A stretch of DNA of 64,000 bases, taken from positions 1-64,000 of the forward strand of contig WNKP01000015.1 in the NCBI GenBank assembly GCA_009797885.1, in the 5' to 3' direction. This DNA is from Flavobacteriaceae bacterium GF1 (GTDB lineage: Bacteria; Bacteroidota; Bacteroidia; Flavobacteriales; Flavobacteriaceae). Made by a program: the position numbers and the translations under genes. The notes under the pieces are model-generated. The model worked only from the letters and a program-made list of their open reading frames with translations. It was not told where the DNA came from and made no database searches. Positions 56,100 through 64,000 of this stretch are shown here, in pieces. How positions within the stretch are numbered: the stretch's first letter is position 1; every line of letters starts with the position of its first letter.

Positions 56100-56945
56100 C
56101 TATTCCGTTATATTTTCAATGGTAAAACCATTTCCGAACCTTACATTGCCCATGGTCTGCACCAAACTAGGTTCAGTCCCATATTCCCCTTTCGCATTGG
56201 GTAAAAAATACGTTCGTTTTGTGGATATCATTTGGCCATCAATAGCCTCATACTCATAATTTGCAATCAATACCGGTTCATTTACCCCCATAAATGGCAA
56301 CGAAAAGTAAAATCTATCGATCAACTTGGTTTCCGGGTTTACAAAGAGGATGTATACGTCATTCTGTTCCTTGCCCGTCAGTGCTGGATCATAGGTTACC
56401 TTTATCTTATCATATACGATGTTGTTATGCTCTTCCGGTCCTTCGTAAGATACAAGGGTTCCGTTATCATTTAATTTATAGGGCATAACGAACCAAAAAT
56501 AATTGGCCCTCCTTAAAAAGGCGCCTACTGCATTGGCCTGGGGGTCTTCACTTATTTTCCCATTTTGCATTACCGTGGTTTTTTCACCGTCAAAATATTG
56601 GATGACTTCCCCTTTGGCTTCTGGCATCACATTGATTTCGTGTTGGGTGTAACGCCCGTAGGAAGCTTCATTGCCAAACAGGTAACGTTCAGTGGATAAA
56701 TCGGTCTTTTTCAGTATGGGGTCGTGGTAATGGTAGCTAAATTCCACATCGCCTTTTTTCCATAAATCCCCCCATCCACCATAGGCATGTTCAATGGCGG
56801 TTAACATACCCTGCGGGTCCGAGGTATCATAAGCGGGTGCTTTTTCCAATACCTCGTTGGAGGTTTCTGCTGTTTTCTTCGTCTGTTGTACGCACGATAT
56901 AAAGAGTAAGGACAGTAATAATACTACCGATCGTAATGGATACAT
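56100..56945 (-). CDS. DUF6503-like lipoprotein
   Basis: 281 residues with the lipobox LLSLLFISC. The mature part has AIEHAYGGWGDLWKKGDVEFSYHY (in parts), YGRYTQHEINVM, EVIQYFDGEKTTVM and FYFSLPFMGVNEPVLIANYEY, a LolA/LolB-like half-barrel outline often annotated DUF6503 in flavobacteria. The name is from memory. LolA-like folds bind acyl chains, but no ligand is shown. It lies 71 bases downstream of the PqqB-like gene on the same strand. Confidence 0.65.
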   Translation of the reverse strand: MYPLRSVVLLLSLLFISCVQQTKKTAETSNEVLEKAPAYDTSDPQGMLTAIEHAYGGWGDLWKKGDVEFSYHYHDPILKKTDLSTERYLFGNEASYGRYTQHEINVMPEAKGEVIQYFDGEKTTVMQNGKISEDPQANAVGAFLRRANYFWFVMPYKLNDNGTLVSYEGPEEHNNIVYDKIKVTYDPALTGKEQNDVYILFVNPETKLIDRFYFSLPFMGVNEPVLIANYEYEAIDGQMISTKRTYFLPNAKGEYGTEPSLVQTMGNVRFGNGFTIENITE

Positions 56946-57016
56946 TTTTATCTGGGTTTACTTTAATGATTTCCATATTAGACGGAATTAAGGGAAACAC
57001 TTACAAATCGCCCTGG

Positions 57017-57946
57017 TCAGAGTTTAAAAAGACTGCCCGCCTTTGCAATGTTGAAACCTTTTTTGCGAACAAGGCCATGTTCTTTGCTGTTTTCATTGAG
57101 CAAAGGATTGGTATGGTTGAAATGTATGAAATGAATCTTTGCTTTTTCCTTTTTTGGTAAGTCGTGAAAAAGGGCCATACTCTCTATGGCAAAAGGATGG
57201 GGGATTTCCGAGATGTCCCGGTTAGCGACTTCGTTCCCGTCAAAAAAAGTGGCGTCCAAGAAGGCATAATCCACTTTTTTAATCTCGGTAACGATAGCAG
57301 TTTCCCATCTGTCCCATTTATCGATATCCGGGATAAAAAGAACGGTTTTGTTCGGACCGATGATTTTGTAGCCCACCGTTTCCGAGAATTCGTCTCGATG
57401 TGGAACCGTGAAGGGAAGTACCGAAAGGGTTGATGTAATTTGAACCCTGGTTTTGTTCGTTACAGGCTCAAGGGTTATGTTCCGCAAAGCCACCAGTTGA
57501 CTCCAAGGCGCATTGTTTTCCAAAAAAGCCTTCATTTTGGGCATGGCGTAGACGGGTATGGACCTACCTCCCAAAGCTTCCCGCCCCAAATACATTAAAC
57601 CTGTATAATGCCCAATATGGGCGTGGGTCAAAAATATTCCGTTTGGGGTTTCCGAAGGGGTTTCGGCCAGGCGCTTTAGTATTTTCAATTGCCTTGGCAT
57701 GTCCGGGGTAGCTTCAAAAAGAAAGGTTTTTTGGTTCCCATGGTCAACAATGCCCAATGCGACGACCATCCTTGAGGGATCGGGTTTTTCGAAAAGAAGG
57801 GCACAACATTCCTTTTCGCAACCAATATGGGGACTTCCCGCATCTTGAACGGTCCCCAAAACCGCCAGTGAGACTTTTGGATCTTGTGCATGGCAAGTTC
57901 CTAAAAGAAATATCAGGAGGATGAAAGTAAGTCCTGTCGCCTTCAT
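57017..57946 (-). CDS. Secreted PqqB-like metallo-beta-lactamase-fold hydrolase
   Basis: 309 residues with a signal peptide (FILLIFLLGTCHAQ), so it acts outside the cytoplasm. The N-terminal GTVQDAGSPHIGCEKECC is characteristic of the PqqB-related group, with the Cys residues of its structural zinc site. LTHAHIGHYTGL is the metal motif, with Gly in place of the usual Asp, as in PqqB relatives. TVPHRDEFSETVGYKI and FIHFNHTNPLL supply further His ligands. No other PQQ gene is nearby, so true PqqB function is unlikely. Its ATG overlaps the phosphoesterase stop by 4 bases. Confidence 0.8.
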   Translation of the reverse strand: MKATGLTFILLIFLLGTCHAQDPKVSLAVLGTVQDAGSPHIGCEKECCALLFEKPDPSRMVVALGIVDHGNQKTFLFEATPDMPRQLKILKRLAETPSETPNGIFLTHAHIGHYTGLMYLGREALGGRSIPVYAMPKMKAFLENNAPWSQLVALRNITLEPVTNKTRVQITSTLSVLPFTVPHRDEFSETVGYKIIGPNKTVLFIPDIDKWDRWETAIVTEIKKVDYAFLDATFFDGNEVANRDISEIPHPFAIESMALFHDLPKKEKAKIHFIHFNHTNPLLNENSKEHGLVRKKGFNIAKAGSLFKL

Positions 57947-58437
57947 CTTTTTCCCAGTTCAATTACTTCCAGACCTTCAATTTTTTCCCTATCAATGGTG
58001 AACCGCAACATGGTCCGAATCTGATGTAATCCATGCTTGCCACATGCGCCCGGATTCATATGCAAAACCCCTAACTTCTTATCGTTCATTACCTTTAAAA
58101 TATGACTGTGCCCACAGATAAATAATCTGGGAGGGTTTTTTTGGATTTCTTCCCTGACCCTAACATTGTATTTTCCGGGATATCCCCCAATATGGGTTAT
58201 CCAAACATCCACCCCTTCGCACATAAATCGGTTGTGTTCCGGGAATTCCCGTTGGATTGTATGGTTGTCTATATTGCCGTGCACACCTCTTAGCGGTTTT
58301 AGGTTGGACAATGCATCGGTGACCTTTAGATCACCAATGTCTCCAGCGTGCCAAATTTCGTCGGCCTGTTGCGCATATTTGAGGATTGTTTTGTCCATGT
58401 GGCTGTGGGTGTCCGAAAGCAAAAGAATTTTCACCAT
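57943..58437 (-). CDS. YfcE/MJ0936-type metallophosphoesterase
   Basis: 164 residues, a small calcineurin-like phosphoesterase. Motifs in order: LLSDTHSH (metal Asp and His), WHAGDIGD, GVHGNIDNH and FICGHSHI, then LHMNPGACGKHG. These supply the two-metal site that cleaves phosphodiesters. The natural substrate is unknown. The stop codon overlaps the PqqB-like start (ATGA), so translation is coupled. Divergent from truA across about 85 bases. Confidence 0.87.
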   Translation of the reverse strand: MVKILLLSDTHSHMDKTILKYAQQADEIWHAGDIGDLKVTDALSNLKPLRGVHGNIDNHTIQREFPEHNRFMCEGVDVWITHIGGYPGKYNVRVREEIQKNPPRLFICGHSHILKVMNDKKLGVLHMNPGACGKHGLHQIRTMLRFTIDREKIEGLEVIELGKR

Positions 58438-58521
58438 ACGCTAAAAATATGCTAAAAAAAGATTGTTGTCCGATATGGCCTTGGGTTTAAAGTATCTTTA
58501 ACCACCGAAAAAAAGCAGCTT

Positions 58522-59265
58522 TTGCGGTATTTCGTAGCATTTTCATACAATGGCACGGCTTATCATGGCTGGCAGAACCAGCCCAATGCCATAACGGTAC
58601 AGGAAGTCTTGGAAAAAGCCCTATCCACACTTTTGAGGGAGCAAATACATGTGGTAGGTGCGGGTAGGACGGATGCAGGGGTGCATGCAAAACAGATGTA
58701 TGCCCATTTTGACAGTGACCAGCACCTGGATTTTGGGAATTTGGTGTTTCGAATGAATTCGTTTTTGCCGGATGATATTGCGATTCAGGGTTTTAAAACT
58801 GCTAAACCCGATGCCCATGCCCGTTTTGATGCCCTGGAGCGCACTTATGAATATTGGATCGTTCCACATAAAAATCCGTTTTATAGTACCAGTGCCCACT
58901 GTATTGTAAAACCTTTGGCGATCGATGCCATGAACGAGGCTGCTTCAATTTTAAAGGGACATCGTGATTTTGAGTGTTTCTCAAAATCAAATACGGATGT
59001 AAAGACTTTTATTTGTGATATTAAAAGCGCTTTTTGGGCTGAAGAACCGGAAAAACTGGTTTTTACCATTACAGCAGATCGCTTTTTAAGGAATATGGTA
59101 AGGGCCATAGTGGGAACAGTACTGGAGGTTGGTCTTGGGAGAATAAAACCTAGTGCAATTAAGACAATATTGGAAAGCAAGGATAGGTCAAAAGCGGGTG
59201 TATCGGTGCCGGCAAAAGGATTATATTTGACCAGAGTCATATATCCAGAAACCATTTTTGAATGA
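58522..59265 (+). CDS. truA: tRNA pseudouridine synthase A
   Basis: 247 residues. TruA converts U38-U40 of the tRNA anticodon arm to pseudouridine. The catalytic Asp51 is in GAGRTDAGVHAKQ, FVAFSYNGTAYHGWQNQPNA is the family opening, and ALERTYEYWIV and FLRNMVRAIVGTVLEVG are further core segments. The start codon is TTG at 58522: no ATG lies at or upstream of the family start. The stop overlaps the ABC exporter ATG by 4 bases. Confidence 0.92.
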   Translation: MRYFVAFSYNGTAYHGWQNQPNAITVQEVLEKALSTLLREQIHVVGAGRTDAGVHAKQMYAHFDSDQHLDFGNLVFRMNSFLPDDIAIQGFKTAKPDAHARFDALERTYEYWIVPHKNPFYSTSAHCIVKPLAIDAMNEAASILKGHRDFECFSKSNTDVKTFICDIKSAFWAEEPEKLVFTITADRFLRNMVRAIVGTVLEVGLGRIKPSAIKTILESKDRSKAGVSVPAKGLYLTRVIYPETIFE

Positions 59266-61034
59266 GCAAGGAGCAGGAGATAGGGAAAGCGTTTGATTTT
59301 AAACTCTTTAGACGGGTTTTCGGCTTCGCCAAGAACTACATTTCGATTTTGGTGACCGTTGTGTTATCGGGAATTCTATCGGCCGCTTTTGCGGTTTTTA
59401 CCCCGATCATAGTGCAATATATCATCAATAAGGCCTTGGATGCCCGGAATGATGAGCAATTGTTGACCGCTATATTGGTCATGGGCTCGGTTTTGTTGGG
59501 ACAGGTCATTTTTCAATTGATGTTCAATTATTTTGCCAATCTGCTGGGGGAGTCCGTGATCAAGGATTTGCGCATGAGGCTCTTCCAAAAAATGATGGCC
59601 TTTAAAATGACCTATTTTGACAAATCGTCCATAGGGCTGTTGGTCACCAGGGCAGTTGCCGATATGCAACGTATTGGGGAAATCTTTAGCCAGGGATTTT
59701 TTGTGATCGTGGCCGATGTTTTAAAAATGGTGGCAGCCGCCGGGGTAATGTTAGTTATGAACTGGCGTTTGGCATTGATCGTTTTTGCCATACTTCCTGT
59801 GATTTTGGTGGCTACACGATTGTTCCAACGGGCCATGAAGGTAGCATTCATTGACGTAAGGGCCCAAGTGGCCAATCTTAATTCCTTTGTTCAGGAGCGT
59901 ATAGCGGGCATAAAAATCGTGCAATTGTTCAACAGGGAAGTCATTGAGAAGGAAAAATTTAGGGAAATCAATGAAAAACACCAAAATGCGTGGTTAAAAA
60001 CGGTCTGGTACAACAGTATTTTCTTCCCGGTTGCGGAGATTTCCAACTCCATAGGGATTGGCTTGGTGGTTTATTTTGGCGTAATCCAGCAAATTGAGAC
60101 CATGCAGGATACCAATGTGGGGACGATAGTGGCTTTTTTCTTTTTAATGGAATTGTTGTTTAGGCCGCTAAGACAGATAGCGGACAAGTTCAATACCCTA
60201 CAAATGGGAATGGTAGCGGCCAATAGGGTTTTTATGATTTTGGATACGGACAGTCACATATCGGATACGGGCACCCGGGAAATCCCTAAAGTAAGGGGCA
60301 GTATTTCATTTTCCAATGTCCGCTTCGGTTATGTTGAAAATGAAGAAGTGCTGCATGGGATTTCCTTCTCGGCCAATGCAGGAGAAACCATTGCAATTGT
60401 AGGGGCTACCGGAGCTGGAAAATCAACTATCATTAATTTGTTGAACAGGTTCTACGAAATCAATTCAGGAAGTATTTCCATTGATGGTATCGATATCAGG
60501 GAATTTAAATTGGCTTCGCTCCGCTCCAATATTGCCGTGGTGCTCCAAGATGTTTTTCTTTTTGCAGATACCATTGCGAATAACATCTCCCTAAAGGATG
60601 ATAGCATATCCCTTGAGGATATTGAAGAAGCGGCCAGGCAAATAGGGGTACATGATTTTATCAGTACACTTCCCAGTGGTTATGAATACAATGTTAAGGA
60701 GAGGGGTATTATGCTTTCCAGTGGTCAACGGCAGCTGATCGCCTTCCTTAGGGCCTATGTGAGCAATCCGGGCATCCTGATTTTGGATGAGGCCACTTCT
60801 TCCGTTGATACGTACACGGAACGCCTTATACAAGAGGCGACCAATAAGATTACGGAAGACAGGACCTCAATCATCATAGCGCATCGGTTGGCTACGGTTA
60901 AAAAGGCAGATAAAATCATTGTTATGGATTCGGGCCAAATTGTTGAAATGGGAACCCATCGGGAACTTCTTAAGAAAGATGGGTACTATAGTGATTTATA
61001 TCAGGCGCAATTTTTGCAGGAGGAATTGGCTTAG
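59262..61034 (+). CDS. MsbA-type ABC exporter
   Basis: 590 residues: six transmembrane helices in the first 320 residues, then one nucleotide-binding domain. Walker A is GATGAGKST (about 380), the Q-loop follows at VVLQDVFLF, the signature is MLSSGQRQL, Walker B is ILILDEATSSVDT and the switch His is in IIIAHRLAT. Half-size exporters of this class flip lipids or expel drugs as homodimers; MsbA itself flips lipid A. The exact cargo is not evident. It is translationally coupled to truA and converges on the DUF3667 gene with 2 bases between the stops. Confidence 0.85.
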   Translation: MSKEQEIGKAFDFKLFRRVFGFAKNYISILVTVVLSGILSAAFAVFTPIIVQYIINKALDARNDEQLLTAILVMGSVLLGQVIFQLMFNYFANLLGESVIKDLRMRLFQKMMAFKMTYFDKSSIGLLVTRAVADMQRIGEIFSQGFFVIVADVLKMVAAAGVMLVMNWRLALIVFAILPVILVATRLFQRAMKVAFIDVRAQVANLNSFVQERIAGIKIVQLFNREVIEKEKFREINEKHQNAWLKTVWYNSIFFPVAEISNSIGIGLVVYFGVIQQIETMQDTNVGTIVAFFFLMELLFRPLRQIADKFNTLQMGMVAANRVFMILDTDSHISDTGTREIPKVRGSISFSNVRFGYVENEEVLHGISFSANAGETIAIVGATGAGKSTIINLLNRFYEINSGSISIDGIDIREFKLASLRSNIAVVLQDVFLFADTIANNISLKDDSISLEDIEEAARQIGVHDFISTLPSGYEYNVKERGIMLSSGQRQLIAFLRAYVSNPGILILDEATSSVDTYTERLIQEATNKITEDRTSIIIAHRLATVKKADKIIVMDSGQIVEMGTHRELLKKDGYYSDLYQAQFLQEELA

Positions 61035-61036
61035 TG

Positions 61037-61801
61037 CTATTTTGGTCTAAAATCCTCAAGATTCATAGTACCGGTCAGCAAGCCAATTATCAGGATAAGA
61101 ACGCCTATTCCCAACATTACAAAAGCGAACATGACCAGGTATGCAATTGCCCTTAGGACAATACTGAAGAACCCTACCTTGTGTAACTTCTTAAAGGCAT
61201 AAAACTGAAAAGAAACGGAGAACAGTAAAAAGAGCCAGTTGAAGTTTTGGTAATTGATGTTGAAAAAACCAAACAAGGGTATGGAAACCACGACCTGGAC
61301 AAAGGACATTTGAGCTGTGGTATAGGCATTGGCAACCAAATGCTCCGTAAAATTGAGTTTTTTGATGTCAAGGAACAATACCCACGTCATTAAAGCATAA
61401 ACCGGCATTAACAGATAGGACAAAAGGCCTTGATAATCAAAGATAAATTCCATGTTTGGGGCATTTGTCTGATTGAGGTTGTTCTCGGTAAGGTTAATGT
61501 GGTACCAATCCCTGAGTATATAGAACATAAGACCGGAAAGCGTGATGGCAATGGCGAAATAGCTAACGGGATTCATGTATTTCTTCCTTGCCCCTGAAAT
61601 AAAGCTTTCAATGACCACATCGGGTTTGGCGAAGAGATGTCTAAAGGTCTTCAATAAGGTGTTGTCCAGATTGAATACCTGAAAGCTTAAATCCTGCCAA
61701 ATATTTTTTAGGGTGAGTCGATTCTTTATGATTTTTGCACCACATGATGGACAATACGTAAAGTCCGAGCGCAAGGTGTTTTCACATGTTTTGCAATTCA
61801 T
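61037..61801 (-). CDS. DUF3667 membrane protein with a zinc-ribbon start
   Basis: 254 residues. Two CxxC pairs at the start (NCKTCENTL, YCPSCGAKI) form a zinc ribbon. FRHLFAKPDVVIESFISGARKKYMNPVSYF (in parts) is the DUF3667 signature, followed by about five transmembrane helices. No activity is known for the family. Its ATG overlaps the cdaA stop by 1 base, so the two genes are coupled; a link to c-di-AMP is only suggested by position. Confidence 0.82.
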   Translation of the reverse strand: MNCKTCENTLRSDFTYCPSCGAKIIKNRLTLKNIWQDLSFQVFNLDNTLLKTFRHLFAKPDVVIESFISGARKKYMNPVSYFAIAITLSGLMFYILRDWYHINLTENNLNQTNAPNMEFIFDYQGLLSYLLMPVYALMTWVLFLDIKKLNFTEHLVANAYTTAQMSFVQVVVSIPLFGFFNINYQNFNWLFLLFSVSFQFYAFKKLHKVGFFSIVLRAIAYLVMFAFVMLGIGVLILIIGLLTGTMNLEDFRPK

Positions 61802-62586
61802 TAGGTTAAATCCTTTTTAATCATTTCAGTAAGTTCCTCAAGGCTCTTGTAAAGCACGAACTCTCCATTTTTAATGTAGGATATCATTCCTGTTTCCTCA
61901 CTGACCACCAGACACAGCGCGTCCGTTTTCTCGGTGATGCCAACAGCCGCCCTATGGCGAAGTCCAAATCGCAACGGAATGTTCCGTTCATTGGAAACCG
62001 GTAATATGACCCTTGTAGCGGTAATGTAATTTTCCTGGATGATTGTCGCCCCATCATGCAGGGGACTATTTTTAAAAAAGATACTTTCTATAATGGGCTG
62101 TGCAATCTCAATATTCATTTTATCTCCGGAAGATTTGACAAAGTCAAGATTGTTGTTCCGTTCTATTACCAAAATGGCCCCTGTCTTGCTAATGCCCATA
62201 TTCTTACAGGCCCCTATGATGGCATCCACGTCAACATCGGTAGGAAGGGCCTCTTGTTTCAGAAATTTAAAGTGGCGGATAAAACTTCGTTTGGTGGCAA
62301 AATTGGTCGACCCAATAAGAAGCAAAAACTTTCGTATCTCCTGCTGAAAAACAATGATCAAGGCAATTAGACCAATGTTCATAAACCCACCTACCATGCT
62401 ACTGATCATCTTCATTTGCAATAGCTCGGTCAATTTCCAGAGGGCCCAGACAATGACAATTCCAATAAATATGTTAATCGCTACCGTTCCCTTTACCAAT
62501 TTATAGATATAGTACAGCAATACCGCAACCAGTATGATGTCTATAAAATCGGTAATCTTAAATTCCAGGAAATTCAAAAACTCCAA
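61801..62586 (-). CDS. cdaA: Diadenylate cyclase CdaA
   Basis: 261 residues. Three N-terminal transmembrane helices (about 15-30, 36-54, 65-83) precede the DisA_N/DAC domain. DGA at 178-180 (SPLHDGATI) and RHR at 210-212 (GLRHRAAVG) are the catalytic signature for making c-di-AMP from two ATP. No ATG fits; TTG at 62586 gives MEFLNF, the normal family start. It lies 38 bases after folP and overlaps the DUF3667 start. In many bacteria c-di-AMP controls potassium and osmotic balance. The regulator CdaR was not seen here. Confidence 0.91.
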   Translation of the reverse strand: MEFLNFLEFKITDFIDIILVAVLLYYIYKLVKGTVAINIFIGIVIVWALWKLTELLQMKMISSMVGGFMNIGLIALIIVFQQEIRKFLLLIGSTNFATKRSFIRHFKFLKQEALPTDVDVDAIIGACKNMGISKTGAILVIERNNNLDFVKSSGDKMNIEIAQPIIESIFFKNSPLHDGATIIQENYITATRVILPVSNERNIPLRFGLRHRAAVGITEKTDALCLVVSEETGMISYIKNGEFVLYKSLEELTEMIKKDLT

Positions 62587-62624
62587 TGGTAGTGCGTTTT
62601 TGTAAAATTAGGTAAAATGTTGGT

Positions 62625-63461
62625 TCAGGCCATTTTTGCGGATTCCAAGGCCTGAAATAAGCGAATGCATTCCATGGCCTCTTGAACATCGTGGACCCTA
62701 AGGATGTTGGCCCCCCTTTCCAAAGCGGCCATGTGCAGTGCCGTGGTCCCATTTAGTGCCTTTTCCGGAGTACACCCTAAGGTTTTGTAAATCATGGACT
62801 TTCGACTTACTCCCGCAAGTATGGGGCGCTTTAGGTTCTTGAATAGGTCCAGGTACTGGAGCAGCCTATAGTTTTGTTCCACGGTTTTTGCAAACCCAAA
62901 GCCCGGATCAAGAACAATATCGTTTATTTTTAAATCCCTCGCTTTCTCTATGATTTCGGAAAAGTAAAAAAGGACTTCCTTTAGCATATCGTCATAGGTA
63001 GTCATGGATTTCATGGTTTGGGGCGTCCCACGCATGTGCATGGCAATGAAGGGTACCTGGAATTCGGCCACTGTGGCCATCATTTTATGGTCTAAATACC
63101 CACCGCTAATGTCATTGACCATGGCGGCCCCTACCTGCAAGCATTTTTTGGCAACCCTACTTCTAAAAGTGTCAATGGACAGAACGGTATGGGGAAATTC
63201 GTTCAGGATTAAGTTAACAATGGGCAGTATGCGGTGCAGTTCTTCATCCTCACTAATATCCTTTGCCCCGGGTTTGGAGCTATAGGCCCCAATATCAATT
63301 AGGGATGCCCCTTCCTTTAGCATGCGTTCCACTTGTTGTACAATGGCTGCCGGGTTGTTGTACTTACCACCGTCGTAAAAGGAATCCGGGGTAATATTGA
63401 GAATTCCCATGACTTTGGGAGTGGTCAAATCCAGGAGTTTTCCATTGCAGTTTATGGTCAT
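62625..63461 (-). CDS. folP: Dihydropteroate synthase
   Basis: 278 residues, a TIM-barrel enzyme joining p-aminobenzoate to the pterin diphosphate in folate synthesis. The two signatures are VMGILNITPDSFYDGGKY and LIDIGAYSSKPGA. Further loops are VLSIDTFRSRVAKK, GAAMVNDISGG, DIVLDPGFGFAKT and ILAGVSRKSMIY, with the terminal ILRVHDVQEAM. The start at 63461 gives the family N-terminus; upstream codons run into the divergent DUF1599 leader. folE lies at 39558. Confidence 0.93.
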   Translation of the reverse strand: MTINCNGKLLDLTTPKVMGILNITPDSFYDGGKYNNPAAIVQQVERMLKEGASLIDIGAYSSKPGAKDISEDEELHRILPIVNLILNEFPHTVLSIDTFRSRVAKKCLQVGAAMVNDISGGYLDHKMMATVAEFQVPFIAMHMRGTPQTMKSMTTYDDMLKEVLFYFSEIIEKARDLKINDIVLDPGFGFAKTVEQNYRLLQYLDLFKNLKRPILAGVSRKSMIYKTLGCTPEKALNGTTALHMAALERGANILRVHDVQEAMECIRLFQALESAKMA

Positions 63462-63554
63462 TGGGAGCGTTTTGGTTTCGTGAGTTTCAATTATCTTTGA
63501 CACGTGTACACAGTCTTTAAAAAGAGAGCTGAAAATACGCAAAATAGCAGATAG

Positions 63555-64000
63555 ATGCAGCAAACCTCAAAACAATATGACGCGGTTATAGAGACGTGTC
63601 GGGAACTCTTCAAAAAAAAGACAAAAGATTACGGGACCGCATGGCGGATTTTACGGCTTCCTTCATTAACGGACCAAATTTTTATTAAAGCCCAGCGCAT
63701 ACGGGGTCTTCAGGAAAAAGGGGTACAGAAGGTGGATGAAGGTGAACGTTCCGAGTTTATTGGGATCGTCAATTATTCCATCATGGCATTGGTCCAATTG
63801 GAAAAAGGAGTGGCCGATCAGCCCGATTTAAATGCAAAAGAAGCTTTGGAACTATATAATGGACAGATAGCAAAAACCAAAAACCTCATGGAGGCCAAAA
63901 ATCATGACTATGGGGAAGCCTGGCGTGAAATGCGGGTCAGTTCCTTGACCGATCTGATCCTTCAAAAATTATTACGGGTCAAAGAGATCGAAAACAATAA
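63555..64000 (+). CDS. DUF1599 protein, cut by the window edge
   Basis: The first 148 codons are present, and the frame is still open at 64000. It begins MQQTSKQYDAVIETCRELFK and has KKTKDYGTAWRILRLPSLTDQIFIKAQRIRGL (in parts). A second similar unit, AKNHDYGEAWREMRVSSLTDLILQKLLR, follows, so the family has an internal repeat with DYG-x-AWR signatures. DUF1599 is an all-helical, MazG-like nucleotide-hydrolase-related fold by family knowledge; activity is unproven. Divergent from folP, with about 90 bases between starts. Confidence 0.85.
   Translation, partial: MQQTSKQYDAVIETCRELFKKKTKDYGTAWRILRLPSLTDQIFIKAQRIRGLQEKGVQKVDEGERSEFIGIVNYSIMALVQLEKGVADQPDLNAKEALELYNGQIAKTKNLMEAKNHDYGEAWREMRVSSLTDLILQKLLRVKEIENN

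Noticed and set aside
1-64000. CRISPR array, prophage or complete insertion sequence
   Set aside because: No evenly spaced repeat-spacer pattern, no Cas, phage structural, integrase or transposase genes were recognised in any frame.

Overview
The window looks like a chromosomal segment of a marine member of the Flavobacteriaceae (Bacteroidota), in the broad Muricauda/Maribacter/Zobellia neighbourhood. This is judged from gene content, not from a database search. Supporting signs are a type B sorting domain of the type IX secretion system, two LruC-domain lipoproteins, a fused SecDF, a Rho with a long charged N-terminal extension next to a DUF4293 gene, the order OmpP1/FadL - proS - tRNA-Glu - rpsT, many Bacteroidota-only DUF lipoproteins, and promoters of the TTG-N(19-20)-TAnnTTTG type. 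Most of the window is ordinary core genome on both strands. No phage, complete insertion sequence, CRISPR array or rRNA operon was seen.

Layout. 1-930: a roughly 300 bp tandem duplication and a GIY-YIG nuclease gene broken by one stop codon and framed by perfect inverted palindromic repeats. 931-3640: polyphosphate glucokinase, FtsE and a membrane-anchored SRPBCC/GyrI-like protein, all minus strand. 3867-12666: a 1005-residue-class TPR protein with an outer-membrane barrel gene, then three tandem OmpA-family paralogues with a small carboxypeptidase-regulatory-like gene between the second and third. 12752-20090: an amidohydrolase lipoprotein, then a loose run of small accessory genes (PD40 proteins, GNAT, SnoaL-like, tiny membrane protein, small lipoproteins) whose gaps share a diverged sequence motif. 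20338-30160: housekeeping genes asnB, gyrB, mdh and secDF, separated by clear hairpin terminators.

30216-40238 is almost entirely minus strand. It holds a four-gene overlapping cluster (DinB, PLP decarboxylase, TfoX-like, a 59-codon AlkD-like fragment), a trehalose-synthase-like glycosyltransferase, a double-ABC protein with a dead first half, GNAT, DUF192, lgt, yidD, cysS and folE. A 14-unit heptamer repeat lies between yidD and lgt. 40713-47131: a T9SS type B cargo protein, OmpP1/FadL, a Gly/Trp- and Ser/Arg-rich lipoprotein, proS, tRNA-Glu and rpsT. 47210-53698: two LruC lipoproteins with a duplicated leader, two tandem membrane proteins of an unrecognised family and a lipoprotein. 53830-64000: rho, DUF4293, a lipoprotein, a PqqB-like hydrolase, a phosphoesterase, truA, an ABC exporter, DUF3667, cdaA, folP and the start of a DUF1599 gene.

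The least explained parts are the GIY-YIG/inverted-repeat unit at the left edge, the cassette-like accessory run at 14.4-18.9 kb, the duplicated leader in front of the two LruC genes, and the lipoprotein plus paired membrane protein operon at 51.7-53.7 kb. No complete new defence or metabolic system could be shown from sequence alone.
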